DNA of 45,143 nt, taken from NCBI RefSeq assembly GCF_001647275.1, contig NZ_LRMM01000038.1, positions 1-45,143 on the forward strand, in the 5' to 3' direction. The position numbers and the translations under genes are program-made. Source of the DNA: Rufibacter ruber. GTDB taxonomy: Bacteria > Bacteroidota > Bacteroidia > Cytophagales > Hymenobacteraceae. This document shows positions 9,137 through 17,971 of the stretch, piece after piece (the first letter of the stretch is position 1; each line of letters starts with the position of its first letter). The notes under the pieces are model-generated. The model saw only the letters and a program-made list of their open reading frames with translations, was not told where the DNA came from and did no database searches.

Positions 9137-12100
9137 ATGAAAGCATTTTTACACTTCAAAAGCCCCAGAGCTTATTTGGATTATCTTAGGAATTCAAGGG
9201 CTTCCATAGGTAAAAAAACAATAAAGAAGCGGACCAGATTTATGGAGCTCACAGGCATGCTTCTATTGGTACTGGTCTTACAGGTAAAGGCAGCCTCCTT
9301 TGGGCAAAAAGTCACGCTTTCTAAGAAGAATGCAAGTTTCACCTCAATTCTAAAAGAAATTAGAAAGCAAACCGGCTACTTCTTTATTTACAATAGTGAA
9401 GTATTAGAAAAAGTAAGACCAGTTACTGTGAATTTCCAGAACAGAGAGCTGGAAGATGTTTTGCAGGAGCTTTTTAAGGGACAGCCATTTACGTATTCTA
9501 TTCAGGATAAGATTATTGCGATCAAGTTAAAAGCAGCCTCAGCGGCGGTGGCAAGCCCTAAAGAAGTAGGTGCACAAGTACAGACCAGAACCATAACAGG
9601 TAAGGTGACCAGCAGTGAAGACAATCAACCTCTGCCTGGCATAACTGTTTTGGTAAAAGGTACTACTGTCGCCACCTCAACAGACATAGACGGCAAATAT
9701 TCTTTAAACATTCCTGCTTCAGCAGAAACCTTGGTTTTTAGCGCTGTGGGATATCAGAAGAAAGAAGTTTCAATTACCAGCGCCGCTACCATTGATATTG
9801 CTTTGGCAGCAGAAGCCACAGAGATAGAGCAAATTGTAGTGGCTTATGGTACTGCTCAAAAACGAACCCTGACCAACTCTGTTGCAAAAATCACCAGTGA
9901 AGATATTCAGGATAGATCCATCACCAACATCAATACAGCTTTAGCCGGGGCTGCCCCAGGTGTTCAAACCAATGCAGGAAGCGGTCAACCCGGAGAGGGG
10001 CCAGATGTGCGCATCAGGGGCTTTGGTTCTATGAACCTGGCCATGGATCCCTTATATGTTGTAGATGGGGCTCCTTATGAAGCTCCCATCAGTAACATCA
10101 ATGCAGATGACATTGAGAGTATTTCTGTTTTGAAAGATGCTTCCTCTACTGCCTTGTATGGTTCCCGCGGTGCTAACGGAGTGATTATTATCACTACTAA
10201 GAAAGGAAGCAAAACGCGTAGCTCTCTTAATGTAAAACTGGCAGAAGGGGTGAGCGGCCGGGCGTTAGCTGACTATGAAACCGTAAACGCTGAACAATAT
10301 TTTGTATTAATGTGGGAAGGGATCAGGAACGAGAACATGAAAGATAAAGAATGGACTCCAGATAACATGCTATTGGCTGGTACCATTGCATCTGAGAAGG
10401 TAGCATCAGAAGAGTATCTGCGGAATAATCCTTTTAATGTTCCTGCTAACCAAATCGTGTTTCCTGATGGTACCTTCAACCCGAATGCAAAATTGCTTTA
10501 CCCAGATGATTTAGACTGGAAGAAAGCCCTGAAACAAACAGGTAGACGGCGAGACTATAATGTGAGTTACAGTGGCGGCAATACCAACAGTGACTATTTT
10601 GTTTCCTTGGGCTATCTAGATGAGGAAGGCGTGTTAATTGGGACTGATTTTGAACGTTTCTCTGGCCGCATTAATGTAAATATGAAACCTAATAAATGGC
10701 TGAAGTCTGGGGTAAATCTGTCCGCTAACATGTCCACACAGAATTACTCAAATGAATCTAGTGGCATTAATGAAAACCCCTTTCTGGTGGATTTAATGAT
10801 GGGTCCCATTTATCCTGTTCATGAGCATGATCCGGTTACCGGAGAATACATTTTAGATGGAAATGGTAACAAAAAATACGACATGAGTGATACCCGTATT
10901 CTCTACCCTGGCAGGAATGTAGTGGCTGAAACTTTGCTGAACCAAAACAACCGAAAACGCTATTCTATCACAGGTAGAACATATGTGGGAATTGACTTTC
11001 TTAAAAATTTCAACTTTACCTCTAATGTTTCGGTGACACTTAATAGCTTAAAGCAGAACGTGTTTGACAACCCAGAGGTGGGAGATGCTAAAGGAATGCA
11101 GGGGAGAGTCTCCAGGCTGAATACATTTTCTACTTATATTAACTTCAACCAATTGCTTACTTATAGTAAATCATTTGGCAAGCATGACATCAATGTGTTA
11201 GCCGGCCATGAAAGCTATAGCTACAATTATGACAACAACTCCATGGGGGCTTCCGGCATGATTGTAGAAGGTACCAACGTGCTTGATAATTTCACTACAA
11301 TTACGGGTTTAAGATCTTATGAGACAGATTATAGAACAGAAGGATATCTGTCTAGGGTAGAATATAACTATGACGGGCGTTACTCTATTTCTGCCTCTTT
11401 AAGGCGTGATGCTTCCTCAAGATTTTTTGAAAAAAACAAATGGGGTAATTTCTGGTCAGCCGGGGTGGCCTGGAACATTGACCGAGAAGCCTTTTTTCGT
11501 ATAGATTGGGTAAATTTCTTAAAGTTCAGAGCTGCTTACGGAGTTGCAGGGAATGATGCCATTGACACTTATTACGGGTGGCCGAGCTTATATGATTTAG
11601 GATGGAATAACGGGGCGGAACCAGGCATGCTCTATTCAAAGGTTGAAAAGAAAGACCTTACCTGGGAAACCACCAAAAGCCTTGACGCAGCTATTGAGTT
11701 TAGCCTGTTGAAAAGCAGGATAGGTGGTACTATTGAAGTGTACCAACGCCAGACAGATAATCTTCTCTTTGACCAGAATTTACCCTTTACTGCCGGTGTG
11801 CCTAGCTGGGTGATTAATGTGGGCAGCATCCGGAACCGCGGGGTTGAGTTGCAGCTTGATTTCGTGCCAGTGAAAACCAAGGATTTCAGATGGGATGCCA
11901 CCTTGAACGTTAGTACGTTAGAAAATAGTATTCAGAAGTTACCCCCAGGTTATGATGGGTTTGTCAATGGAACTAAAAAGTGGGAAGTTGGCGGCTCCAG
12001 ATATGATTTCTGGACCAGGGATTGGTACGGAATAGACCCAACTACGGGCTCAAATTTATATTGGGCTGATATGGACTTAATAAGGTCATCTGGTTCTACA

Positions 12101-12658
12101 AACTGGAAGCTAGCTGAAAACGGTGATACAGTAACAACTGCTTCTGGTAATGCCCGGTTTGGGTATTTTGGAAGTGCTATACCAGATTACTACGGTAGCA
12201 TTAGAAACACCTTTACCTACAAAAACTTCTCTCTAAATTTCTTGATTCAATACCAGTTGGGAGGAGTGATCATTGACAGTGACTATCAGGATCTAATGAC
12301 GACTGGTTTTTATGGCCGTGCTGTGCATGTAGACATGCTAAACCGTTGGCAAAAACCTGGGGATGTGACAGGTATACCTGCCAGATCTGTTGCTAACTCT
12401 ACCATGTCTGCCAGTGATAGATTCCTGGATGATGCCACGTATCTGAACATTAAGACCGCCACACTTGCCTATAATGTGACCAAAGCATTTGCTTCTAAGC
12501 TTAAAATGCAAAATGCCAAAGTGTATTTGAGTGGGGAGAATCTGTTTATAAAATCTATTAGACCAGGATTGGACCCAACCCAAACCTATACAGGTGCTCC
12601 TTCTTATACCTATGATCCTTCGCGTACCGTCACGTTGGGTTTGAATGTTTCCTTTTAA
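9137..12658 (+). CDS. SusC/RagA-family TonB-dependent transporter with STN domain
   Basis: A 1173-residue outer-membrane importer. After a charged N-terminal stretch, the signal hydrophobic core lies at about 38-53. An STN domain follows (about 60-131), the part that signals to FecR in transducer-type receptors. Next come a carboxypeptidase-regulatory-like beta domain (about 153-225, ITGKVTSSEDNQPLPG), a TonB-box-like EQIVVAYGT (about 231-239), the plug (about 245-355, with DPLYVVDGAPYE and the ALYGSRGANGVIIITTKKG signature) and a beta-barrel to the C-terminus, which ends in aromatic-rich LGLNVSF. The length suits a SusC with STN. It is followed 16 bases later by susD, forming the import pair. 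An internal ATG at 9242 could be the true start, but long N-termini are common in this family. Confidence 0.95.
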   Translation: MKAFLHFKSPRAYLDYLRNSRASIGKKTIKKRTRFMELTGMLLLVLVLQVKAASFGQKVTLSKKNASFTSILKEIRKQTGYFFIYNSEVLEKVRPVTVNFQNRELEDVLQELFKGQPFTYSIQDKIIAIKLKAASAAVASPKEVGAQVQTRTITGKVTSSEDNQPLPGITVLVKGTTVATSTDIDGKYSLNIPASAETLVFSAVGYQKKEVSITSAATIDIALAAEATEIEQIVVAYGTAQKRTLTNSVAKITSEDIQDRSITNINTALAGAAPGVQTNAGSGQPGEGPDVRIRGFGSMNLAMDPLYVVDGAPYEAPISNINADDIESISVLKDASSTALYGSRGANGVIIITTKKGSKTRSSLNVKLAEGVSGRALADYETVNAEQYFVLMWEGIRNENMKDKEWTPDNMLLAGTIASEKVASEEYLRNNPFNVPANQIVFPDGTFNPNAKLLYPDDLDWKKALKQTGRRRDYNVSYSGGNTNSDYFVSLGYLDEEGVLIGTDFERFSGRINVNMKPNKWLKSGVNLSANMSTQNYSNESSGINENPFLVDLMMGPIYPVHEHDPVTGEYILDGNGNKKYDMSDTRILYPGRNVVAETLLNQNNRKRYSITGRTYVGIDFLKNFNFTSNVSVTLNSLKQNVFDNPEVGDAKGMQGRVSRLNTFSTYINFNQLLTYSKSFGKHDINVLAGHESYSYNYDNNSMGASGMIVEGTNVLDNFTTITGLRSYETDYRTEGYLSRVEYNYDGRYSISASLRRDASSRFFEKNKWGNFWSAGVAWNIDREAFFRIDWVNFLKFRAAYGVAGNDAIDTYYGWPSLYDLGWNNGAEPGMLYSKVEKKDLTWETTKSLDAAIEFSLLKSRIGGTIEVYQRQTDNLLFDQNLPFTAGVPSWVINVGSIRNRGVELQLDFVPVKTKDFRWDATLNVSTLENSIQKLPPGYDGFVNGTKKWEVGGSRYDFWTRDWYGIDPTTGSNLYWADMDLIRSSGSTNWKLAENGDTVTTASGNARFGYFGSAIPDYYGSIRNTFTYKNFSLNFLIQYQLGGVIIDSDYQDLMTTGFYGRAVHVDMLNRWQKPGDVTGIPARSVANSTMSASDRFLDDATYLNIKTATLAYNVTKAFASKLKMQNAKVYLSGENLFIKSIRPGLDPTQTYTGAPSYTYDPSRTVTLGLNVSF

Positions 12659-12674
12659 TTAACGCAGTTACAAC

Positions 12675-14210
12675 ATGAAAAATTTAAAATATAGATTTTA
12701 CCTTCTGTTGGCATTTGCAGTTATGCTTACGTCCTGCAGTGATGATTTCCTAGATACATTCCCAACTGATAAGGCCGCTGAATCAACCGCCTTTGAATCT
12801 ACCAAAAATGCACGGGTAGCTTTAAATGGGATTTATTCTGCCCTTTACAAGCAGCAAGACGGTAGCCAAACAAGAGATGGCTACACTTCTATGATGATCT
12901 ACATTGATTTTATGGGGGAAGACATTGTGCATTCTGCCTCTGGCACCACCTATTTCCGAAACGCGCACAGGTGGACAGACCACAGGAGTGAGACTGGGGT
13001 TGTAAATGAATGGGCCTACCGCTTCTATTACAGAATCATTGCCAACACGAACTTAATTATCAATAACATTGACGAGGTTCCTGGTGATATCAAAGATAAA
13101 AATGCCATTAAGGGAGAGGCGCTTGCGCTCAGAGCCTGGGCTCATTTTAATGTGGTGCAATTGTATGGTATTAGGTATGATAAGACCAATACCCCCAATG
13201 CTCAGCTTGGGGTACCTATTATGACACAGAACTCAGTTGAGCCCCAGGCCAGAGCTACGGTAGAAGAGGTTTATGCGCAAGTGAATACTGATCTTGACCA
13301 GGCGCTTTCCTTATTAGTCAGCACAAATGAACCTTCCAATAAAACACACCTGCATTTGAAATCTGTGAAAGGGATTAAGGCCCGTGTGGCATTGACTATG
13401 CAGGATTGGGACAATGCCGCTAAGTATGCCGCTGAAGCCCGTGAAGGCTATACATTAATGACAAATGCTGAATACCTGAGTGGGTTTAACAACATGGGCA
13501 GTGGGGTGGTACAGGGAGAATGGATGTGGGGGGCACGGCAATTAGATACCCAAGTCCCTACGTATGGTGGCTGGTTTGTGTACATGTCATCTAACGTAAG
13601 TTCTTCTCATACTAGGCCTAATCCTAAAAAAATCAATACGAAGTTGTATAATGCTTTGGCTTCTACAGATGTGCGTAAAAAGCTCTGGTGGAATGGTACT
13701 GCAGCTGATGCTGTGAATTTTCCGGGGGTTATTAATGCTGCCACTGGACAGACAGATGTATCAGCGGTAAGAAGGGCCTATATGCATAAGAAGTTTGTGA
13801 CAGCTAATCCAGCGGTGGCATCTGGGGATATTCCCTTTATGCGCGCCGCAGAGATGTATTTAATTGAGGCAGAAGCGCATGCCCGTGCCGGAAGAAGTGA
13901 AGAAGCACAGACTGCTCTATTTCCTTTAGCTGTCAACCGCAATCCGTCTTATGTAAAATCAACCAAAACAGGAGCTGATCTTATTGAAGAAATCATGATA
14001 CAGCGGCGCGTAGAATTATGGGGGGAGGGCTTTAGGTTTACAGACTTGAAACGAACCAACAGTGAACTCAACAGAAGCGGTACCGGGGCAACTTCCGCTT
14101 TAGCTACTACAGGTGTTACTACTCCCGTGCCGGCAGGTGATATCAGATGGCAGTTCCGTTTCCCAAGAGAAGAAATGAATGTGAACCCTAACTTGATCCA
14201 GAACCCTTAA
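12675..14210 (+). CDS. SusD/RagB-family nutrient-binding outer-membrane lipoprotein
   Basis: A 511-residue surface lipoprotein that forms the lid of the SusC transporter and captures the nutrient. The signal peptide ends in lipobox MLTSC (Cys21) followed by SDDFLDTFPTD, the usual SusD N-terminal signature. Helical TPR-like segments follow, for example the run containing KGEALALRAWAHFNVVQLYG (about 155-175), and the C-terminal region carries EIMIQRRVELWGEGFRFTDLKR, the hallmark of the family. The gene starts 16 bases after susC and ends at a strong terminator. The ligand cannot be read from the sequence; the neighbouring enzymes suggest a peptide or gamma-glutamyl compound rather than a glycan. 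Confidence 0.95.
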   Translation: MKNLKYRFYLLLAFAVMLTSCSDDFLDTFPTDKAAESTAFESTKNARVALNGIYSALYKQQDGSQTRDGYTSMMIYIDFMGEDIVHSASGTTYFRNAHRWTDHRSETGVVNEWAYRFYYRIIANTNLIINNIDEVPGDIKDKNAIKGEALALRAWAHFNVVQLYGIRYDKTNTPNAQLGVPIMTQNSVEPQARATVEEVYAQVNTDLDQALSLLVSTNEPSNKTHLHLKSVKGIKARVALTMQDWDNAAKYAAEAREGYTLMTNAEYLSGFNNMGSGVVQGEWMWGARQLDTQVPTYGGWFVYMSSNVSSSHTRPNPKKINTKLYNALASTDVRKKLWWNGTAADAVNFPGVINAATGQTDVSAVRRAYMHKKFVTANPAVASGDIPFMRAAEMYLIEAEAHARAGRSEEAQTALFPLAVNRNPSYVKSTKTGADLIEEIMIQRRVELWGEGFRFTDLKRTNSELNRSGTGATSALATTGVTTPVPAGDIRWQFRFPREEMNVNPNLIQNP

Positions 14211-14213
14211 TCT

Positions 14214-14260
14214 AAACATGCCTCTCAGGGCAAATTGTTGAACTCTGAGAGGCATGTTTT
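14214..14260 (+). terminator. Intrinsic terminator after susD
   Basis: A perfect 15-bp stem (AAACATGCCTCTCAG and its inverse), a 16-base loop and a closing TTTT form a textbook hairpin starting 4 bases after the susD stop codon. It should separate susCD transcription from the enzyme genes downstream or reduce read-through into them. Confidence 0.85.
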
Positions 14261-14283
14261 CATCTTTACATGCATGATCTAAG

Positions 14284-15252
14284 ATGAGAATGAAAAGATT
14301 TAATTGCTTGTTTGTGGTTTTGGGGATAAGTATCTCCTGTTGCTTTTCCTGTAAGAAAGAAGCAGATGATGTCACCAAGACTGATTCTGACAGCGGGTAT
14401 GCTGAGGCTGATTATAAACCCGGAGCTGTCTTATCTGGGTATAAGAACTATACTAAAATTTATGTTGGGGATTTAAACTGCCCTATCATTCTTTCCTCTC
14501 CTCATGATGGTACTGTTGCGCCTGCCAATATTCCAGACAGACAAGACGGCGTAGTGGTCAGAGATATCTATGCTACTGATCTTACTTTAAGAATGGCTGA
14601 TTCTATTAAAGCATTAACGGGCTTACGACCTCATGTGGTTATAAATGAACTGAGCCGTAAAAAATTAGACCCTAACAGATCTCTGGCTGAGGCCTATCTA
14701 ACGCATGAAGACGCAAAGACTGCCTGGAATGATTACCATAACTTTATCATCATGGCTCGTACCCTTGTCACTAAACATGTGGGAAAGGGCTTGTATTTAG
14801 ATATGCATGGGCACGGGCATGATATTGCAAGAATAGAAGTAGGATACCTGTTAACGTCTGCTGAGTTAAACAGTACAGACACTCAGATTAATCAACTGGC
14901 AAATAAGTCTAGCATCTATTCCATCTCAAAAGAATCAGCTTATTCTTTCTCTCAGTTAATTAATGGTGACAACAGTTTTGGAGCTTTGCTCCAAAACAGA
15001 GGTTTGAGAGCCATTCCCAGCAATAGAGCGGGAGACCGTAGCCCCAATAGTGATCCATATTTCAATGGCGGATATTGTACTTCTGCCTACGGCTCCTCAA
15101 AGTTGGGAGGGCCTGTCTCGGCCATCCAGTTAGAGACCCCGGGGCCAAATGTTAGAAACACAGCCACCCTGCGGCAATCTTCAGGTGGGAAAATCGCGAG
15201 GGCAATTCTGGAATACATGAAGCTGCACTACGCCATGGATTTGGCAAAATAG
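14284..15252 (+). CDS. N-formylglutamate amidohydrolase-like lipoprotein
   Basis: A 322-residue secreted protein with a lipobox-like CFSC (Cys23). The body resembles the N-formylglutamate amidohydrolase family, zinc hydrolases with a carboxypeptidase-like fold that also relate to phage poly-gamma-glutamate hydrolases. Visible conserved spots are SSPHDG (His74, Asp75), DPNRS (Asn131, Arg132), YLDMHGHGH (Asp173, His175, His177) and the C-terminal AIQLETPGPNVR. These fit metal and substrate-carboxylate binding. It probably cleaves an amide next to a glutamate-like residue at the cell surface. It lies between susD and gamma-glutamyltransferase, which supports a role in glutamyl-compound breakdown. 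The family call is good; the substrate is inferred. A second ATG is two codons downstream. Confidence 0.68.
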   Translation: MRMKRFNCLFVVLGISISCCFSCKKEADDVTKTDSDSGYAEADYKPGAVLSGYKNYTKIYVGDLNCPIILSSPHDGTVAPANIPDRQDGVVVRDIYATDLTLRMADSIKALTGLRPHVVINELSRKKLDPNRSLAEAYLTHEDAKTAWNDYHNFIIMARTLVTKHVGKGLYLDMHGHGHDIARIEVGYLLTSAELNSTDTQINQLANKSSIYSISKESAYSFSQLINGDNSFGALLQNRGLRAIPSNRAGDRSPNSDPYFNGGYCTSAYGSSKLGGPVSAIQLETPGPNVRNTATLRQSSGGKIARAILEYMKLHYAMDLAK

Positions 15253-15513
15253 CAAAGTCTTAGTAAGTGTTTCCTTTTCATTTTCGGGGCCAGCGTCCGT
15301 TGGTATCTTGGGATAGGGGCTGTTTCTGGGCTGTTTTTCAAAAAGTAGCTCAAAAACACAAATACAGGCCTTGTTACCTGAAGAGGTTGAGAAAGGCCGG
15401 AAGCTGAAAACTCTCAACAGGGTGAGGCAACCAAGTTTAATCCTTTCTTTTAATCCATTTCTTTTGACCAGGCAGATAAATTTAATACTCTAAAAAGTAG
15501 CTTGTTTTAAGGC
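15253..15513. other. Intergenic gap before ggt
   Basis: This 261-base gap has one degenerate heptad palindrome (15319-15360) and an A+T-rich 90 bases before the next ATG that could hold a promoter. No clear TAnnTTTG box or gene is seen. Confidence 0.4.
15319..15360. repeat. Decayed heptad palindrome
   Basis: CTGTTTCTGGGCTGTTTTT on the left and GTAGCTCAAAAACAC on the right retain the family's outline, but the inner core pairs poorly. Confidence 0.5.
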
Positions 15514-17229
15514 ATGAATAATCAAAAAAATATCATTTGGGTTCTTGTGCTGCTTTTATGGCAGCAAGTAGGCTGTACCTTCTCAGACAAAGCCAAAACC
15601 TCTATGCAATTAAACAGAGGGGCTATTGGTGCGAAAGGCATGGTAGTTAGTGCACACCCAGAAGCGTCTAAGATAGGCTTGGCCATTCTGCAAAAAGGAG
15701 GCAACGCCTATGACGCGGCTGTGGCCACAGAGTTTGCCCTGGCGGTGGCGTATCCAGTAGCTGGTAACATTGGCGGAGGAGGGTTTTTCGTCTATAGGAA
15801 AAACAACGGGGAAACAGGGGCTCTGGATTACCGGGAGAAAGCCCCTGGAGCCGCCTCAGCAGACATGTATTTAGATCCCCAGGGTAAAATAATTCCCGGA
15901 GCCAGCACTTTAGGCCATTTGGCAGTGGGTGTGCCGGGGGCGGTAGACGGCATGATTGAGGTGCATAAAAGGCTAGGCAAACTGCCTTTTGTCGATCTCA
16001 TTCAGCCGGCAATTGATTTGGCCGCTAAAGGGGTTGTACTTACTGAAAAAGAAGCAAAGGCTCTTAATGCAAGCCAGAAGGGATTTTTACTGGCAAATAA
16101 GTTTACTAACCATCTGGTGAGAGAATCCCCTTGGAAGGCTGGTGATGTATTGCCGTTGACAGACCTGGCCCGAACTTTAGAACGCATTAGGGATAAGGGA
16201 AGAGCTGGCTTTTATGAGGGAGAGACAGCCGATTTGATTGTCAAAGAAATGAAACGTGGCGGCGGAATCATTACGCACCAGGATTTAAAGGATTACAAAT
16301 CTGTCTGGCGTACCCCGGTATCCGGAATGTATAAAGGTTATAAGGTTATTTCCATGGCTCCGCCTTCCAGCGGGGGCATTGCCCTGCTCCAGTTATTGAA
16401 CATGGTAGAACCTTATGATGTAAAAACTTGGGGCTGGCAGCAACCTAAAACCATACATGTGATGGTAGAAGCAGAACGGCGGGTATATGCAGATAGAGCC
16501 GCGTATCTTGGTGACCCTGACTTCTTCAAAGTACCAGTGGCTGATTTGTTAAACCCGGTATATCTGCGTTCCAGAATGGCATCAATGTCCATGGACAAAG
16601 CCACCCCTTCTGACGAGTTAAGTGCCGGAAAACTTTTAGCCATGGAGAGTGATCAAACTACCCATTACTCCATAGTGGACCAATGGGGAAATGCGGCATC
16701 TGTCACTACCACATTAAATGGACCCTACGGTTCAAAAGTAGTAGTAGAGGGGGCAGGGTTTCTGCTGAATAATGAAATGGATGACTTTAGCTCAAAACCG
16801 GGGGAGCCTAATCGTTATGGTTTGGTAGGTGGTGAAGCCAATGCCATAGCCCCAGGGAAGAGAATGCTTAGTTCCATGACTCCTACCATTATTGAGAAAG
16901 ACGGTAAACTCTTCATGGTAGTGGGAACACCAGGAGGGTCAACTATCATTACCTCCGTTTTTCAAACCATACTTAATGTCATTGACCATTCCATGACCAT
17001 GCAGCAGGCGGTAAGTGCACCAAGATTTCACCACCAGTGGTTACCAGATAAAGTGTCGCCGGAAGCCAATGCGTTTACCCCCGAAGTGAGGGAAGTATTG
17101 AAAAAAATGGGACATACGTTAGAAACAAGGGCGAATTACGGAAGGGTAGAGGGAATTCTTCGGCTGCCCAATGGTACATGGGAGGGAGGGGCAGACCCTC
17201 GTGGTGATGATACTGCCTTAGGCTATTAA
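15514..17229 (+). CDS. ggt: Gamma-glutamyltransferase (gamma-glutamyltranspeptidase)
   Basis: A 571-residue N-terminal-nucleophile hydrolase that removes gamma-glutamyl groups from glutathione and similar compounds by hydrolysis or transfer. The precursor cleaves itself before the first Thr of TTHYS (Thr382), giving large and small subunits; this motif is intact. Other family signatures are GNAYDAAVATEFALAVAYP near the start, NIGGGGFFVY, the DYREKAP block (Arg binds the glutamyl carboxylate), PPSSGG and the small-subunit GTPGGSTIITSVFQ. A lipobox-like QVGC places Cys21 as the lipidation site, so the enzyme should be envelope-anchored; classical Ggt is soluble in the periplasm. It lies between the N-formylglutamate amidohydrolase-like gene and the M14 peptidase, fitting extracytoplasmic processing of gamma-glutamyl peptides. 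Confidence 0.94.
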   Translation: MNNQKNIIWVLVLLLWQQVGCTFSDKAKTSMQLNRGAIGAKGMVVSAHPEASKIGLAILQKGGNAYDAAVATEFALAVAYPVAGNIGGGGFFVYRKNNGETGALDYREKAPGAASADMYLDPQGKIIPGASTLGHLAVGVPGAVDGMIEVHKRLGKLPFVDLIQPAIDLAAKGVVLTEKEAKALNASQKGFLLANKFTNHLVRESPWKAGDVLPLTDLARTLERIRDKGRAGFYEGETADLIVKEMKRGGGIITHQDLKDYKSVWRTPVSGMYKGYKVISMAPPSSGGIALLQLLNMVEPYDVKTWGWQQPKTIHVMVEAERRVYADRAAYLGDPDFFKVPVADLLNPVYLRSRMASMSMDKATPSDELSAGKLLAMESDQTTHYSIVDQWGNAASVTTTLNGPYGSKVVVEGAGFLLNNEMDDFSSKPGEPNRYGLVGGEANAIAPGKRMLSSMTPTIIEKDGKLFMVVGTPGGSTIITSVFQTILNVIDHSMTMQQAVSAPRFHHQWLPDKVSPEANAFTPEVREVLKKMGHTLETRANYGRVEGILRLPNGTWEGGADPRGDDTALGY

Positions 17230-17282
17230 TTTGAATTTGCAGTTTGAGGTATATCTAATGAAGGCATCTAGAAATAGCTGAA

Positions 17283-17323
17283 TTCTGTTTTTGCTGTTTT
17301 TAGAAAAACAGGCCAAAAACAGA
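17283..17323. repeat. Heptad palindrome (core shortened)
   Basis: TTCTGTTTTTGCTGTTTTT and AAAACAGGCCAAAAACAGA flank a short loop. The left arm lacks two core bases present on the right. It begins 54 bases after the ggt stop codon, in terminator position. Confidence 0.75.
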
Positions 17324-17488
17324 GGGGAGGCTTTTCTGTACAATCCGTTTGGTCATTGTCATTTTAGAAGAAAAGGGTGAGGCAGCTAACAGTATTGATC
17401 ATGCCTTTAGAGGCCAATTTAGTTATGAACCAGATGTGCTCTATTGAGTTGTAGAGCAATAGTACTTACGTTAGCCAGCGACTTTTAC

Positions 17489-17539
17489 GCTTTTTGTGTT
17501 TTGGAGCTACTTTTTAAAAAACAGGCTCAAAACAGAAGC
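17489..17539. repeat. Heptad palindrome (imperfect)
   Basis: GCTTTTTGTGTTTTGGAGCT and its near inverse meet at a run of T then A. The outer arms pair (GCTT/AAGC) and the GAGC core is matched by GCTC, with a few mismatches in the heptads. Confidence 0.6.
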
Positions 17540-17793
17540 TTTAGATAAATGAACCCAATGCCCTTGGGCAGCCTACTGTATTGGGAACCAACATCAAGGA
17601 GAGCTTTCCCTTCTGGTGAAAAGATAAATTTTGAAACCCTAAAGTCTACGTTTAATTGAAAGGGCTCCTATTTCTGGCAGTTTCACCCAGCAAAAGAATG
17701 ATGCTGTTGAGGTAAAGAAATTTGTCACAATCGCATTTCAGCATAAACAGAGGCAAGCGATGCACATTGGAGAAATCTTCTTTACATACCATT

Positions 17794-17830
17794 TTTAATT
17801 GGCAAAGGGCTTGCCCTTTGCCAATTAAAA
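17794..17830. repeat. Perfect long palindrome upstream of the M14 gene
   Basis: TTTAATTGGCAAAGGGC, a 2-3 base turn and the exact inverse form an 18-bp stem. It differs in sequence from the heptad family. It lies about 140 bases before the M14 start. A cruciform, a bidirectional terminator for ggt, or an operator are all possible. Confidence 0.65.
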
Positions 17831-17971
17831 TGAAAGCGTTTTTGTGGTGGTAAAATTTTGTACAGAAGATATACCGGTAAATTCTTGGCCATGTTAAGCT
17901 TTCAAAGTTTGGTTTGCCAACGCAAAGCCTAAGCAAATTATTTATCTAGATTATCCTTTATTAGTGATGCA

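Larger units (their letters stand above)
17230..17971. other. Intergenic gap with three inverted repeats
   Basis: The 742 bases between ggt and the M14 peptidase gene hold two heptad palindromes and a distinct perfect 38-base palindrome, listed separately. The last 100 bases are A+T-rich and likely carry a promoter. No gene is recognisable. Confidence 0.5.
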
